In this document: positions 9,690 through 19,800 of the stretch, piece by piece
Position numbering within the stretch: the first letter of the stretch is position 1
How the letters are laid out: each line of letters begins with the position of its first letter
Assembly (NCBI GenBank): GCA_001567185.1
Contig: LNFR01000063.1
Location: 1 to 56,615 of the forward strand
Direction of reading: 5' to 3'
From: Bacteroidetes bacterium OLB12
GTDB taxonomy: Bacteria > Bacteroidota > Bacteroidia > Cytophagales > Cyclobacteriaceae
DNA length: 56,615 bases
Notes under the pieces: generated by a model
The model's input: the letters and a program-made list of their open reading frames with translations, nothing else
Told to the model about the DNA's origin: nothing
The model's database searches: none
Made by a program: the position numbers and the translations under genes

Positions 9690-11468
9690 ATGCGCTGTGT
9701 TGTGATGATATTTTTGATTTTGCCGGCTTGGGCTGCCGCCCAGGTAAAGCGGTACACCTATCACGATGCTGAAAAAACAGTTACCAAAGAAATCTATTAC
9801 GTAAAAGACACCATTCAAAACGTATTGCATGGGCGCTACATTTCTTATTTTCTGAACGGAAACATCGAGTCGAAGGGCCAGTTTGTAAACAACGAAACAT
9901 CGGGTGTGTGGGAGTTTTATTATGAAACCGGCCACATTAAGATGCGGGGCATTTTAAGACAAAATTCTAATTACGGATTGTGGGAATATTTTTATGAGAA
10001 TGGCCAGAAAAGCATGGAGGGAAATATTAACAACCGCCAGCGCGAAGGCCAATGGAAGATTTACTACGAGAGTGGCGATTTGAAAGAAGCTGGAAACTAT
10101 ACCAACAACAACCGAACCGGATTGTGGCGAACCTATTTTCAGGATGGGGTGTTGCGGGGCGAGATTGAATACATCGATGATCATGGCCGGTACACCGAGT
10201 ATTATCATTCCGGAAAAGTATTGGCCGAGGGCCCTAAAGCGGGCGTGAAGCACGTAGGCCATTGGCGTTACTTTACGGAAGCCGGAACCCTTGAGAGTGA
10301 AGGGGAATATGTGGAGGGGAAACGTAATGGCACCTGGAAACATTATTATGCATCGGGAAAAATTTCGGCAGAAGGAGATTACCTGAACGATGAACCGGCA
10401 GGTATCTGGAATTATTACTTTGAAGATGGAACGGTTAGCGCTACCGGTGCATATAAAGGGGGTAAGAAAAATGGGTACTGGAATGCGTATGCGCCCGGAG
10501 GTAAAAAGCGCAGTGAGGTAAATTATGTTTCCGGCAGTGGAGAATACCGGGAGTTTTATCCATCCGGAAAGTTGAAAGTGAAAGGTAAAATTGAGAATGA
10601 GAAGAACCACGGTTTGTGGAGTTATTATACAGAAGACGGCAACCTGGAAGGGGAGTGCGAGTATGTGGCAGGTACCGGAACATATAAGGGATACTATGCA
10701 TCGGGTTCCCTTCAAACCAAAGGTACTATCGAAAATGAGTTGCGCGTGGGCACGTGGGAGTTGTATGAAGAAGATGGTAAGCTATCGGGTTATTACAAGC
10801 CCGTGTATGAAAACAATATTTTGGTAAATGCAGGTGGTGTTAAGGTTGCATCAGAAAGCAAGAAAGAATCGCGCAGGGGCTTTACCTATTTTAATCCGCG
10901 TTATCCGGAATACAGAAGTGTAATAATGCAAGGTAATCCGGCCTTTACGTTTGTAGGACAATTGCCTATGGCGGTTGAATTTTACAATGAAGAGCGGTTG
11001 GGTCATGAATTTGAATTTGTGGCTATTCGCGATCCTTTTTTTACAGCCGATAGAAATGTGCCCCGAAACAAAGTGTTTGATCGGGGATACACCATTGCCG
11101 TGAAGCAAAAGTTTTATAACCCTATGAAAACCGGCATGTGGTACTTTGCTCACGAAGTACGGTTTACCAACATGGGATATTTTGCCAATACAGATTTTCC
11201 GCTCATTCCCGGAACAACCTTTACGGCCAGTGCTTCGGAACAACGTGCCGAGTATGGTGTGTTGATTGGAATACGACTAATGAAACGGAATAATGATGAT
11301 GGTTTTACCATAGACGCCTTTACCGGTTATGGATTGGGATACCGGGGGTTTGATGTGGAACCCCGGTTTGAAAATATTTTTTTAGAGGTTAACCAGAATA
11401 AGTTTTCGCATGCGTTTCGTGTTGGAGTTTCGTTTGGCTATTCGCAATCATTTGGCGGAAGAAGATAA
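9690..11468 (+). CDS. Exported MORN-type repeat protein (YwqK-like) with C-terminal barrel-like domain
   Basis: 592 residues from ATG 9690; MRCVVMIFLILPAWAAAQ is a signal peptide (a second ATG at 9705 is possible). Residues about 45-370 hold about 14 modules of roughly 23 residues of the form GxWxxYYxxGxxxxxGxY, for example GVWEFYYETG, GQWKIYYESG, GTWKHYYASG. This matches the MORN_2 repeats of YwqK-family proteins. The last 200 residues (MAVEFYNEERLGHEFEFVAIRDP, YTIAVKQKFYNP, FRVGVSFGYSQSFGGRR) alternate like an outer-membrane barrel. A TAAATTTG element lies at 9646-9653. The function is unknown; an outer-membrane role is inferred. Confidence 0.8.
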   Translation: MRCVVMIFLILPAWAAAQVKRYTYHDAEKTVTKEIYYVKDTIQNVLHGRYISYFLNGNIESKGQFVNNETSGVWEFYYETGHIKMRGILRQNSNYGLWEYFYENGQKSMEGNINNRQREGQWKIYYESGDLKEAGNYTNNNRTGLWRTYFQDGVLRGEIEYIDDHGRYTEYYHSGKVLAEGPKAGVKHVGHWRYFTEAGTLESEGEYVEGKRNGTWKHYYASGKISAEGDYLNDEPAGIWNYYFEDGTVSATGAYKGGKKNGYWNAYAPGGKKRSEVNYVSGSGEYREFYPSGKLKVKGKIENEKNHGLWSYYTEDGNLEGECEYVAGTGTYKGYYASGSLQTKGTIENELRVGTWELYEEDGKLSGYYKPVYENNILVNAGGVKVASESKKESRRGFTYFNPRYPEYRSVIMQGNPAFTFVGQLPMAVEFYNEERLGHEFEFVAIRDPFFTADRNVPRNKVFDRGYTIAVKQKFYNPMKTGMWYFAHEVRFTNMGYFANTDFPLIPGTTFTASASEQRAEYGVLIGIRLMKRNNDDGFTIDAFTGYGLGYRGFDVEPRFENIFLEVNQNKFSHAFRVGVSFGYSQSFGGRR

Positions 11469-11554
11469 CACAGCCATTGAAAATTAAGAATTGACCATTT
11501 GGTACCAGGCGTTTACCTTTGCAACATTGAAGGGGTAACTTCCTTTCCACCGGT

Positions 11555-13124
11555 ATGAATCAGATTGTTGAGTTGCTACTTACTCCACAGGAGGCATTTG
11601 ACGAACATGCCTTTTATCCTTCGCTCTATAAAAAACTTTCACTGCCGGTTGATGTAAAAATATATACCGATCAAGCGCTCCATCGATGCCCGTGGTAAAA
11701 ACGTGGTAGTGCGGGTACAGGTTGAAATTGCCGGCACGCTGGATGCCGGTTTATTAAAAAACAAAATTGAATACAAAAATGTGACGAATGCACCCCACGT
11801 AATAATTGTGGGAGCGGGTCCTGCCGGATTGTTTGCAGCATTGCGCCTGATCGAAGCCGGGGTAAAACCAATCGTGTTGGAGCGGGGTAAAGACGTACAG
11901 GCCCGCAGGCGCGATCTGGCCGCTATCAATAAACACCAAACGGTTAACCCGGAATCGAATTATTGCTTTGGCGAAGGTGGTGCTGGTACCTATTCGGACG
12001 GTAAACTTTATACGCGTTCAAAAAAACGCGGAGATATTAACCGCATTCTTGAAATCCTGGTAACCCATGGTGCGTCAGAAGAAATTTTGTTTGATGCGCA
12101 TCCGCACATTGGTACAAACAAATTGCCGAGGCTGGTTTCCGCTTTGCGCGAAAGAATAATTGAAAATGGGGGCGAGGTGCATTTCAATACAAAAGTAACC
12201 GACTTGCTTTTGCAGGATGATGAAGTACAGGGCGTGGTATTGGCATCCGGAGAAAAAATAAAAGGTTATGGTGTTATTTTGGCAACGGGTCATTCCGCAC
12301 GGGATATTTATGAATTACTGCATCGCAAAAAGATAGTAATAGAAGCCAAACCCTTTGCGCTGGGCGTTCGGGTGGAACATCAGCAAAGGCTGATCGACCA
12401 GGTTCAATACCATTGCAAGACCGACCGGGGCTTGTATCTTCCGGCCTCCTCGTATGCGTTGGTACACCAGGCGCATATACATGGAAAGGAGAGGGGTGTG
12501 TTTTCGTTTTGCATGTGCCCCGGTGGTTTTATTGTGCCAGCCGCTACCGCACCGGGCGAAGTAGTTGTAAATGGTATGAGCCCATCAAGAAGAGATTCCG
12601 AATTTGCCAACTCAGGTATTGTTGTGGCTGTTGATGTAAACGACTTTAAAGATTTTGAAAAATACGGCCCGTTGGCAGGTATGTACTTTCAGGCGTTGGT
12701 TGAAAAAAAGGCGTGTGCCCTGGCGGGTGGAACGCAAGCGGCCCCCGCACAGAAATTAGTTGATTTTACAAATGGTAAAGTATCCGAAACCTTGTTAAAC
12801 ACATCTTATCAACCGGGGTTGGCCTCCATTGATTTGCGAGAAGTATTGCCACCTTTTATTTATGACGGGTTGAAACAGGGATTTAAAGCCTTCGGAAAAA
12901 AAATGAAAGGCTACCTTACCAACGAAGCCCAGGTGGTAGGCGTGGAAAGCCGGACATCCGCTCCTGTGCGCATTCCGCGCGATAAAGAAACATTGGAACA
13001 TATTCAGGTAAAAAAATTGTTTCCCTGTGCAGAAGGTGCCGGTTATGCCGGTGGCATTGTTTCAGCGGCTATGGATGGCGAACGTTGTGCAGAAGCTGTA
13101 ATTAAAATGTATGTAAAGAAATGA
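11555..13124 (+). CDS. FAD-dependent oxidoreductase (COG2509 type), one frame break
   Basis: ATG 11555 opens MNQIVELLLTPQEAFDEHAFYPSLYKKLSLPVDVKIY, then stops. The family's KRSIDARGKNVVVRVQVEI segment follows in another frame, so a base is missing near 11665-11675. Next come the Rossmann dinucleotide loop VIIVGAGPAGLFAALRL, CFGEGGAGTYSDGKLYTR, VILATGHSARDIYELL, and the closing FPCAEGAGYAGGIVSAAMDG. About 523 residues corrected. The role is unknown (annotated as FAD-dependent dehydrogenase). It overlaps the next gene by four bases (ATGA), so the two form an operon. Confidence 0.85.
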
Positions 13125-13486
13125 AGAAGACAGTTATTATTGGTGCAACTACTAATCCCAGCCGCTATGCCTACCTGGCAGCCGAAATGTTAACTGAATA
13201 CAAACATGAAATTGTACCGGTGGGTATTAAGCCTGGCATAGTATTCGGAAAAGAAATTCTGCATATTCAATCGCAACCTAAGATTGAGGATGTGGATACA
13301 ATAACCCTTTATATCGGGCCGCAGCACCAGCCCGAACATTACCAGTACCTGTTAAGCCTAAAACCGAAGCGTGTTATTTTTAATCCGGGCACCGAAAATC
13401 CCGAATTTGAAAAGATGGTAGAAGCAACCGGTGCTGAAGCGTGGCATGCCTGTACGTTGGTGTTGTTGCGAAGCGGGCAGTATTAG
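13121..13486 (+). CDS. CoA-binding domain protein
   Basis: 121 residues, a single CoA-binding Rossmann domain: MKKTVIIGATTNPSRYAYLAAEML, a central ITLYIGPQHQPEHYQYLLSLKPKRVIFNPGTENPEF, and a C-terminal GAEAWHACTLVLLRSGQY. It resembles the YccU/YneT family and the CoA-binding domain of succinyl-CoA synthetase alpha subunits, but lacks a catalytic ligase part. It overlaps the oxidoreductase by four bases, so translation is coupled. Substrate unknown. Confidence 0.85.
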   Translation: MKKTVIIGATTNPSRYAYLAAEMLTEYKHEIVPVGIKPGIVFGKEILHIQSQPKIEDVDTITLYIGPQHQPEHYQYLLSLKPKRVIFNPGTENPEFEKMVEATGAEAWHACTLVLLRSGQY

Positions 13487-13653
13487 TAGGTAACAGCGTG
13501 TATTTTTGATCGGATTATTAAAAGATGAGCATACCCGGAAAAACCGGCTGATTCATTTCGAACAATAATTCTATAAATCCGTATCGTGATACAGATCGAT
13601 CATACTACTTAAAACAGATTTCTCCTTCATAAAAATCAAAACGTAACCTTCGT

Positions 13654-13977
13654 ATGTTAAACACAAATACATTATGGTTTGAAGTAGCGCTGGTGAGTTT
13701 TATTACAGCGCTCGGAAGCATCTTTCTGGGTCATTTTGAAGTTGGCACGCCCCGGTGGCGAAGGGTGCTGAAATTATTGTTTTTCATTTGTATTACGGTG
13801 GTAATTTCTGCAACGGCTGGCCGCGTTTGGGCAATGTCGTTTTTAGGAGTTACACTTCTGGGGGTGCTTTACATTCATCTCGTATGGCTGCCGGGCAAGG
13901 GCATTAACGGCTGGACCGGAGAGCCGCGCGAAAAATACTATGAACTGAGAAAATGGAAGAATCCACCCAGGTATTAA
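13654..13977 (+). CDS. Small membrane protein, unknown function
   Basis: 107 residues with three predicted membrane helices (about residues 7-25, 40-58, 60-78) and a polar, aromatic tail (GWTGEPREKYYELRKWKNPPRY). There is no recognised family motif. It stands alone between the CoA-binding gene (167-base gap) and the sugar-acid dehydratase (143-base gap). An imperfect hairpin just after the stop (around 13986-14007) has no T tract, so I do not call it a terminator. Confidence 0.65.
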   Translation: MLNTNTLWFEVALVSFITALGSIFLGHFEVGTPRWRRVLKLLFFICITVVISATAGRVWAMSFLGVTLLGVLYIHLVWLPGKGINGWTGEPREKYYELRKWKNPPRY

Positions 13978-14120
13978 AAAGGATGTGTGAGCGCATTCGC
14001 ACACAGGTTGCTTTCCGTTTTTAAGCCTTTACTTTAAGAATCTGCACCCCTGGTGGTGATGTATTTTGTTTCTTACCAATCCATATTTGTTTAGCTTTAA
14101 GACTAAGATTTAAAAATAAT

Positions 14121-15833
14121 ATGGCCTACAGAAGTACCGAATGGTTTGGTAAGAAAGACAAAATGGGTTTCATCTACCGAAGCTGGATGAAGAACCAGGG
14201 ATTTCCGGAAGATCTTTTTGATGGCCGTCCGGTAATTGGTATTTGTAACACATGGTCTGAACTTACGCCCTGCAATGCACACCTGCGCGAAATTGCCGAG
14301 TGGGTAAAAAGAGGTGTGTATGAAGCCGGTGGATTCCCATTAGAGTTCCCCATTATGTCGCTGGGTGAAACCTTGTTGAAGCCAACGGCCATGTTGTTCA
14401 GAAACTTAGCCAGCATGGATGCCGAAGAATCCATTCGTGGCAACCCGATTGATGGCGTGGTGCTGCTTACAGGTTGCGATAAAACAACACCCTCTACCTT
14501 AATGGGTGCAGCCAGTGTTGATTTACCCACCCTGGTAGTGCCCGGTGGCCCGATGCTAAATGGAAAGTATCAGGGCAAGGATATAGGTTCCGGTACATCG
14601 GTATGGAAGTTTACTGATGATTTGAAAACGGGAAAGATCAGCTACGATGAATTTTCCAATGCCGAAAGTTGTATGTCACGCAGCCCGGGTCATTGCATGA
14701 CGATGGGCACCGCTTCTACCATGGCCTGTATGGTTGAATCATTGGGAATGACGTTGCCGGGCGCTGCGGCAATTCCCGCTGTTGATTCGCGTAAGAAAGT
14801 GTTAGCACAACTTTCCGGAAGAAGGATTGTGGAAATGGTAAAAGAAGACTTGAAGATTTCAAAAATACTTACACGCAAAGCTTTTGAAAATGCCATTAAA
14901 GTAAATGCAGCGGTAGGAGGTTCTTCCAATTTTATTATTCATCTCACTGCCATTGCGGGCCGCGTGGGCGTTGCGTTAGAACTGGAAGATTTTGACAAGC
15001 TTGGAAGTAAAATTCCATTGTTGCTAAACCTGATGCCTTCCGGAAAATTTTTGATGGAAGATTTTTACTATGCTGGTGGTTTGCCGGTAATCATCAGCCA
15101 ACTGAAAAATCAGTTGCACATGGATGCCATTACCGTAAATGGCAAAACGCATGGCGAAAACATAAAGGGGCGCGATACCTGTTATAACGAGGAAGTGATT
15201 GCAGCGTACCATAAACCCATTATACCAGAAGCGGGTATTGTGGTGTTAAAGGGTAATCTTGCTTTGAATGGTGCGGTGATAAAGCCTTCGGCCGCAACAC
15301 CTGCGTTAATGAAACACAAAGGCCGCGCGGTGGTATTTGAAAATATTGAAGACTACCACAACCGGGTGGATGATCCGGACCTGGATGTGGACGAAACATG
15401 TGTGTTGGTTTTAAAAATGGTGGGGCCGGTGGGCTACCCCGGTATGCCCGAAGTGGGCAATATGACTCTTCCAAAAAAACTTCTGGATAAAGGCGTTACA
15501 GATATGGTGCGCATTTCGGATGGGCGTATGAGTGGCACTGCTTACGGAACCGTTGTGTTGCACGTTTCACCTGAGTCGGCCATTGGGGGTAATCTTGCAC
15601 TGGTGCAGAATGGCGATTTGATTGAACTGGATGTGGCCGCTAAGCGCATTCATCTCGATGTACCGGAAGAAGAACTTGCCAAACGAAAAAAGAACTGGCA
15701 GAAACCCGAGCCGGCATCAACCCGCGGTTATGTAAACCTGTATGTAAACCATGTACAACAATCGGATAGAGGTGCCGACCTCGATTTTCTGGTGGGCAAA
15801 TCCGGATCAAAGGTTACACGCGATTCACATTAA
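14121..15833 (+). CDS. IlvD/Edd-family sugar-acid dehydratase (L-arabinonate/xylonate dehydratase-like)
   Basis: 570 residues. The Fe-S cysteines of the IlvD/Edd family are present in GICNTWSELTPCN, LLTGCDKTTPSTLMGAA and SRSPGHCMTMGTASTMACM. The opening STEWFGKKDKMGFIYRSWMKNQG and the block FPIMSLGETLLKPTAMLFRNLASMD match pentonate dehydratases (Rhizobium L-arabinonate dehydratase) better than true IlvD. The expected reaction is aldonate to 2-keto-3-deoxy-aldonate. Convergent with the AraC-type gene (10-base gap) and next to a sugar epimerase and oxidoreductase, which supports sugar-acid catabolism. The exact substrate cannot be read from sequence. Confidence 0.85.
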   Translation: MAYRSTEWFGKKDKMGFIYRSWMKNQGFPEDLFDGRPVIGICNTWSELTPCNAHLREIAEWVKRGVYEAGGFPLEFPIMSLGETLLKPTAMLFRNLASMDAEESIRGNPIDGVVLLTGCDKTTPSTLMGAASVDLPTLVVPGGPMLNGKYQGKDIGSGTSVWKFTDDLKTGKISYDEFSNAESCMSRSPGHCMTMGTASTMACMVESLGMTLPGAAAIPAVDSRKKVLAQLSGRRIVEMVKEDLKISKILTRKAFENAIKVNAAVGGSSNFIIHLTAIAGRVGVALELEDFDKLGSKIPLLLNLMPSGKFLMEDFYYAGGLPVIISQLKNQLHMDAITVNGKTHGENIKGRDTCYNEEVIAAYHKPIIPEAGIVVLKGNLALNGAVIKPSAATPALMKHKGRAVVFENIEDYHNRVDDPDLDVDETCVLVLKMVGPVGYPGMPEVGNMTLPKKLLDKGVTDMVRISDGRMSGTAYGTVVLHVSPESAIGGNLALVQNGDLIELDVAAKRIHLDVPEEELAKRKKNWQKPEPASTRGYVNLYVNHVQQSDRGADLDFLVGKSGSKVTRDSH

Positions 15834-15843
15834 AGTAATCCGT

Positions 15844-16716
15844 CTATATGATGGAGGTGTACTTCTTTCTATACTCCAGCGGACTATAGTGAGTAACCGC
15901 TTTGAATTGCCGGTTGAAATTAGACAGCGTATTGAATCCACTCTCGTAACACACCTGCGAAACGTTCATCGTTTGATTGGTGAGCAATTTGCAACTGTGG
16001 CCTACCCGTACTTCCGTTAAAAAATCGGAAAAGGTTTTGTTGGCATGGATTCTAAAATACCGGCTGAAGGCACTGGGGCTCATGCTGGCAATACCGGCCA
16101 CCTCTTCAAGGGTAATTTTTTCACGAAAGTTTTTTGTTACGTAGGCATACACCCGGTTCATGCGGTCGGTTTCCTTTTCTTTCATGGAGTTAGAGTAACC
16201 TTCGGTAGCCAATAATTTGTAGTCGGTTGAGTTGGCAACCACGTTCAATAAATTTAACAAGGTAAGTACCTGATCGAAATCTGTTGCCTGCAATACCTGG
16301 TGCATCAGGTTAACTACCCGTTGGTGCGTTTCGCCTGATAATTCCATACCGCGCTGGGCTAACTGAAACAATTGGTTCAGTTTATACATCTCCTTCTTTT
16401 GCAGCAGGTCTTTACCTAAAAAATTTTCAGGAAAATAAATCACAATTCCTTCCGTCATCAACGTGGAGTTATCCGCAAAATATTCATGATCACTCTGCCA
16501 GAGGTGTGGCAGGTTTGGACCGGTAAAAACAAGATCGCCTTTTTTAAATGGTGCTACATGATCGCCAATAAACCGGGTGCCGGTTCCATTCAAAACCAGG
16601 AAGAGCTGATATTCCGGGTGAAAGTGCCAGTTAGGATCAAAGTATGGAGCCAACAAATGCCTAACTTCAAAAGCGCGGTTTTCCGATATGGGCGATTTTT
16701 GGAGCGCTGCCTTCAT
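15844..16716 (-). CDS. AraC-family transcription regulator with cupin sensor domain
   Basis: 290 residues. N-terminal cupin sugar-sensing domain (FDPNWHFHPEYQLFLVLNGTGTRFIGDH, with the HxHxE-type metal pattern). C-terminal double helix-turn-helix: VTKNFREKITLEEVAGIASMSPSAFSRYFR and MNVSQVCYESGFNTLSNFNRQFKAVTHYSPLEYRKKY, the classical AraC/XylS signature. Divergent from the ThuA-copper lipoprotein gene and convergent with the dehydratase, so it probably controls the sugar-acid cluster. Confidence 0.9.
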   Translation of the reverse strand: MKAALQKSPISENRAFEVRHLLAPYFDPNWHFHPEYQLFLVLNGTGTRFIGDHVAPFKKGDLVFTGPNLPHLWQSDHEYFADNSTLMTEGIVIYFPENFLGKDLLQKKEMYKLNQLFQLAQRGMELSGETHQRVVNLMHQVLQATDFDQVLTLLNLLNVVANSTDYKLLATEGYSNSMKEKETDRMNRVYAYVTKNFREKITLEEVAGIASMSPSAFSRYFRIHANKTFSDFLTEVRVGHSCKLLTNQTMNVSQVCYESGFNTLSNFNRQFKAVTHYSPLEYRKKYTSII

Positions 16717-16797
16717 ATACTGGTATTTATTTGCTCAACTTCTGGGCTATTGGCCTGTATTCATATCAAAATAAAGTCAATATTGGTTAAAAAAAAA

Positions 16798-16809
16798 GCA
16801 AACGTTTGC
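16798..16809. promoter_or_regulatory. Perfect palindrome GCAAACGTTTGC, LacI/PurR-type operator
   Basis: A 12-base perfect palindrome with a central CG, identical to the core of LacI/GalR/PurR-family operators, in the 133-base gap between the AraC gene and the ThuA-copper lipoprotein gene, 40 bases before the ATG at 16850. AraC proteins bind direct half-sites, so this site points to a second regulator encoded elsewhere. No LacI-family gene is in the window. Confidence 0.6.
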
Positions 16810-16849
16810 AGATTAGTTGATGGAATTTTAGGTGATCAAATCCTACACC

Positions 16850-19800
16850 ATGCGCTTACCACTCCTGCTCATTATTCTGCTTGCTGTCTTTGCTTCCTGC
16901 AATCAGTCACCCAAAAGCATTCGCAACGATTCCGGTAAAATTGAAGTCCTGTTTCTGGGGCACAACAGCGAGCATCACAACTCGGCACAGGTGCTTCCAT
17001 TACTTGCATCTCAGCTTTCGCTGGAAGGCATAAGTTTTACCTATACCAGCAATCCGGATGATTTGAATGCTGAAAACCTGGATAAGTACGATGCGCTGAT
17101 GATCTATGCCAACCACGACAGCATTACCGCATCGCAGGAAACTGCGTTGCTTTCATTTGTTGAAAAGGGAAGGGGTTTTATTCCTGTGCACTGTGCCAGC
17201 TGGTGTTTTCGTAATTCGCAAAAATATGTTGACCTGGTTGGCGGGCAGTTTTCAACACACAAGACCGATACCTTCACTACCCAAATTATACAACCTAACC
17301 ATGTTATTACACAAGGACTAAAACCTTTTTCTACCTGGGATGAAACCTATGTGCATGCAAAACTGGCAAGCGATATTAATGTGTTGATGGAGCGTGTAGA
17401 GGGCGATCATCACGAACCGTGGACATGGGTAAAAGAATTTGGTAAGGGAAGAGTTTTTTATACGGCTTATGGCCACGATGAAAAAACGTGGAATAACCCC
17501 GGTTTTCATGAATTGATGAAGCAGGGAATTTTATGGGCCGTAGGTGATGTTGCCAAACAAAAATGGGAAACGTACAGCAAGCAACTTCCCACGTTGGTCT
17601 ATCGCGATGCGGAAGGAATTCCGAATTACGAAAAGAGAAATCCCGGGCCCCGGTATCAGGATCCCCTCACACCCGAAGAATCGGCCAGGCTTATTCAGGT
17701 GCCCGTTGGTTTCGATCTGGAATTGTTTGCAGCTGAACCCAACATCATCAACCCGATTGCCATGGAATGGGATGAGAAAGGAAGACTTTGGGTTATTGAA
17801 ACAGTTGATTATCCCAACACCGTTTTGGAAGATAAAAGTGAAGGCGATGATCGCATTAAGATTTGTGAAGATACCGATGGCGATGGTAAGGCAGATAAGT
17901 TTACCGTATTTGCTGATAAGCTCAACATTCCAACCAGCCTGGTGTTTGCAAATGGCGGAGTAATTGTATCGCAGGCACCCCAGTTTTTGTTTTTGAAAGA
18001 TACTGATGGCGATGATAAAGCCGATGTGCGCAAAACCATTATCGATGGTTGGGGAGTATTCGATACCCACGCGGGGCCCTCAAACCTGAAGTATGGTATG
18101 GACAATCAGATTTGGGGATCGGTTGGTTATTCTGGTTTTGAAGGAACGATAGCCGGTGTGAACCGGAATTTCGAACAGGGTTTTTATCGGTTTAAACCTG
18201 ATGTTTCCAGTTTTGAGTATATGACCACTACCAGCAATAATACCTGGGGTTTGGGCTTTACCGAAAACAACGATGTGTTTGGTTCAACAGCTAACAATAC
18301 GCACAGTGTATTTATGGGTATTCCCAATCAGGCTTTACGCGATGTGGGAGGTGCGCAGCTGAATGGCAGCGCCAAGATTGATGGACACTATGCCATGCAC
18401 ACCATTACGGATAAAGTACGGCAGGTAGATGTGTTTGGAGGCTTTACAGCAGCAGCTGGCCATAACTTTTATACCGCCAGAAACTATCCGGAAGCATTCT
18501 GGAATAAAGTAGCATTTGTTTGCGAGCCAACCGGGCATCTCGTGCACATTGCGAAAATAGAAAAGAAGGGAGCCGGCTTTATAGAAAAAGATGGCTGGAA
18601 CTTATTTGCCGGTGCGGATGAATGGGTTGCACCTGTTGATGCCAAAGTTGGGCCCGATGGTGCCGTGTGGGTTTTGGATTGGTATAACTTTATTATTCAG
18701 CATAACCCAACACCTACACCCGAACGCGGTGGCTTTAAGGGAGAAAACGGAAAAGGTAATGCCTATGAAAATCCCCTGCGCGATAAATCGCACGGGCGGG
18801 TATGGCGGGTGGTAAACCGGCAGGCAAAAAAAGTAAAGCCCCTTGTGCTGGATAAAGAAAATCCAAATCAACTGATAAAAGAACTGAAAAATGATAATAT
18901 GTTCTGGCGGTTAACTGCGCAACGCTTATTGGTAGAGCGCGGAAACCCGGATGTGGTATCGAAGTTAATTGATTTAGCGGGTAATCAGGATGTAAATGAG
19001 TTTGGCGATAATTATGCAGCTCTTCACGCCCTCTGGACGATTGATGGACTTGGCGTAATCAGTAAAGATGACAAGGCAGCTGCGGCCGTAGAAAAAGCAT
19101 TAACGCATCCGGCAGCAGGTGTAAGAAAAGCTGCTATTCAGATTCTTTCAAAATCCGGATGGTCTGAAGAAATTATAACCCGCTACAATTTATTAAATGA
19201 TCAAGATCCCAACACACGCCTGGCTGCCATTGTATCCTTAATGGAAATTGCGCCATCCGAAACATTAGGTGCCGTCCTTTACCAAATCAGTACCGAAGAA
19301 AATGTAAAGAACGATGAATGGTTATCCAAAGCAGTGTATGCGGTGGCCCATCAACATCGCAAAGGATTTTTAAATAAATTTCTGGCAGCAAACCCGGATT
19401 ACGATAAGCAGAAAGCCGGTGAATTAAAACGCGAGTTACCTTCCGTGAACGATAACGCCTGGAAGGAAATGAAACTTCCACAATACATGGAAGCAGCAGG
19501 CCTGACTATCGATGGGTTGGTCTGGTTCAGAAAAGCCGTTGAACTTCCGGCATCGGCTGCAGGGAAGAAGGGAACCATCTCGCTGGGGAACATAGACGAT
19601 TCGGACATTACCTACATCAACGGAATAAAAGTGGGCAGCATTGAGCGGAGATATAACGATAAGCGCGTGTACGAAATTCCGGCTGGTGTTTTAAAGGCTG
19701 GAAAAAATAGTATTGCCATCCGCGTGGAAGATACAGGTGGTGGAGGTGGTTTGCCGGGCAAACCCGAAGAATTGTTTTTGCAAACCGGTGGTACGAAAAT

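Noticed and set aside
13986-14007. Hairpin GTGTGAGCG/CGCACAC as terminator
   Set aside because: The stem has a bulge and no T tract follows within reach.
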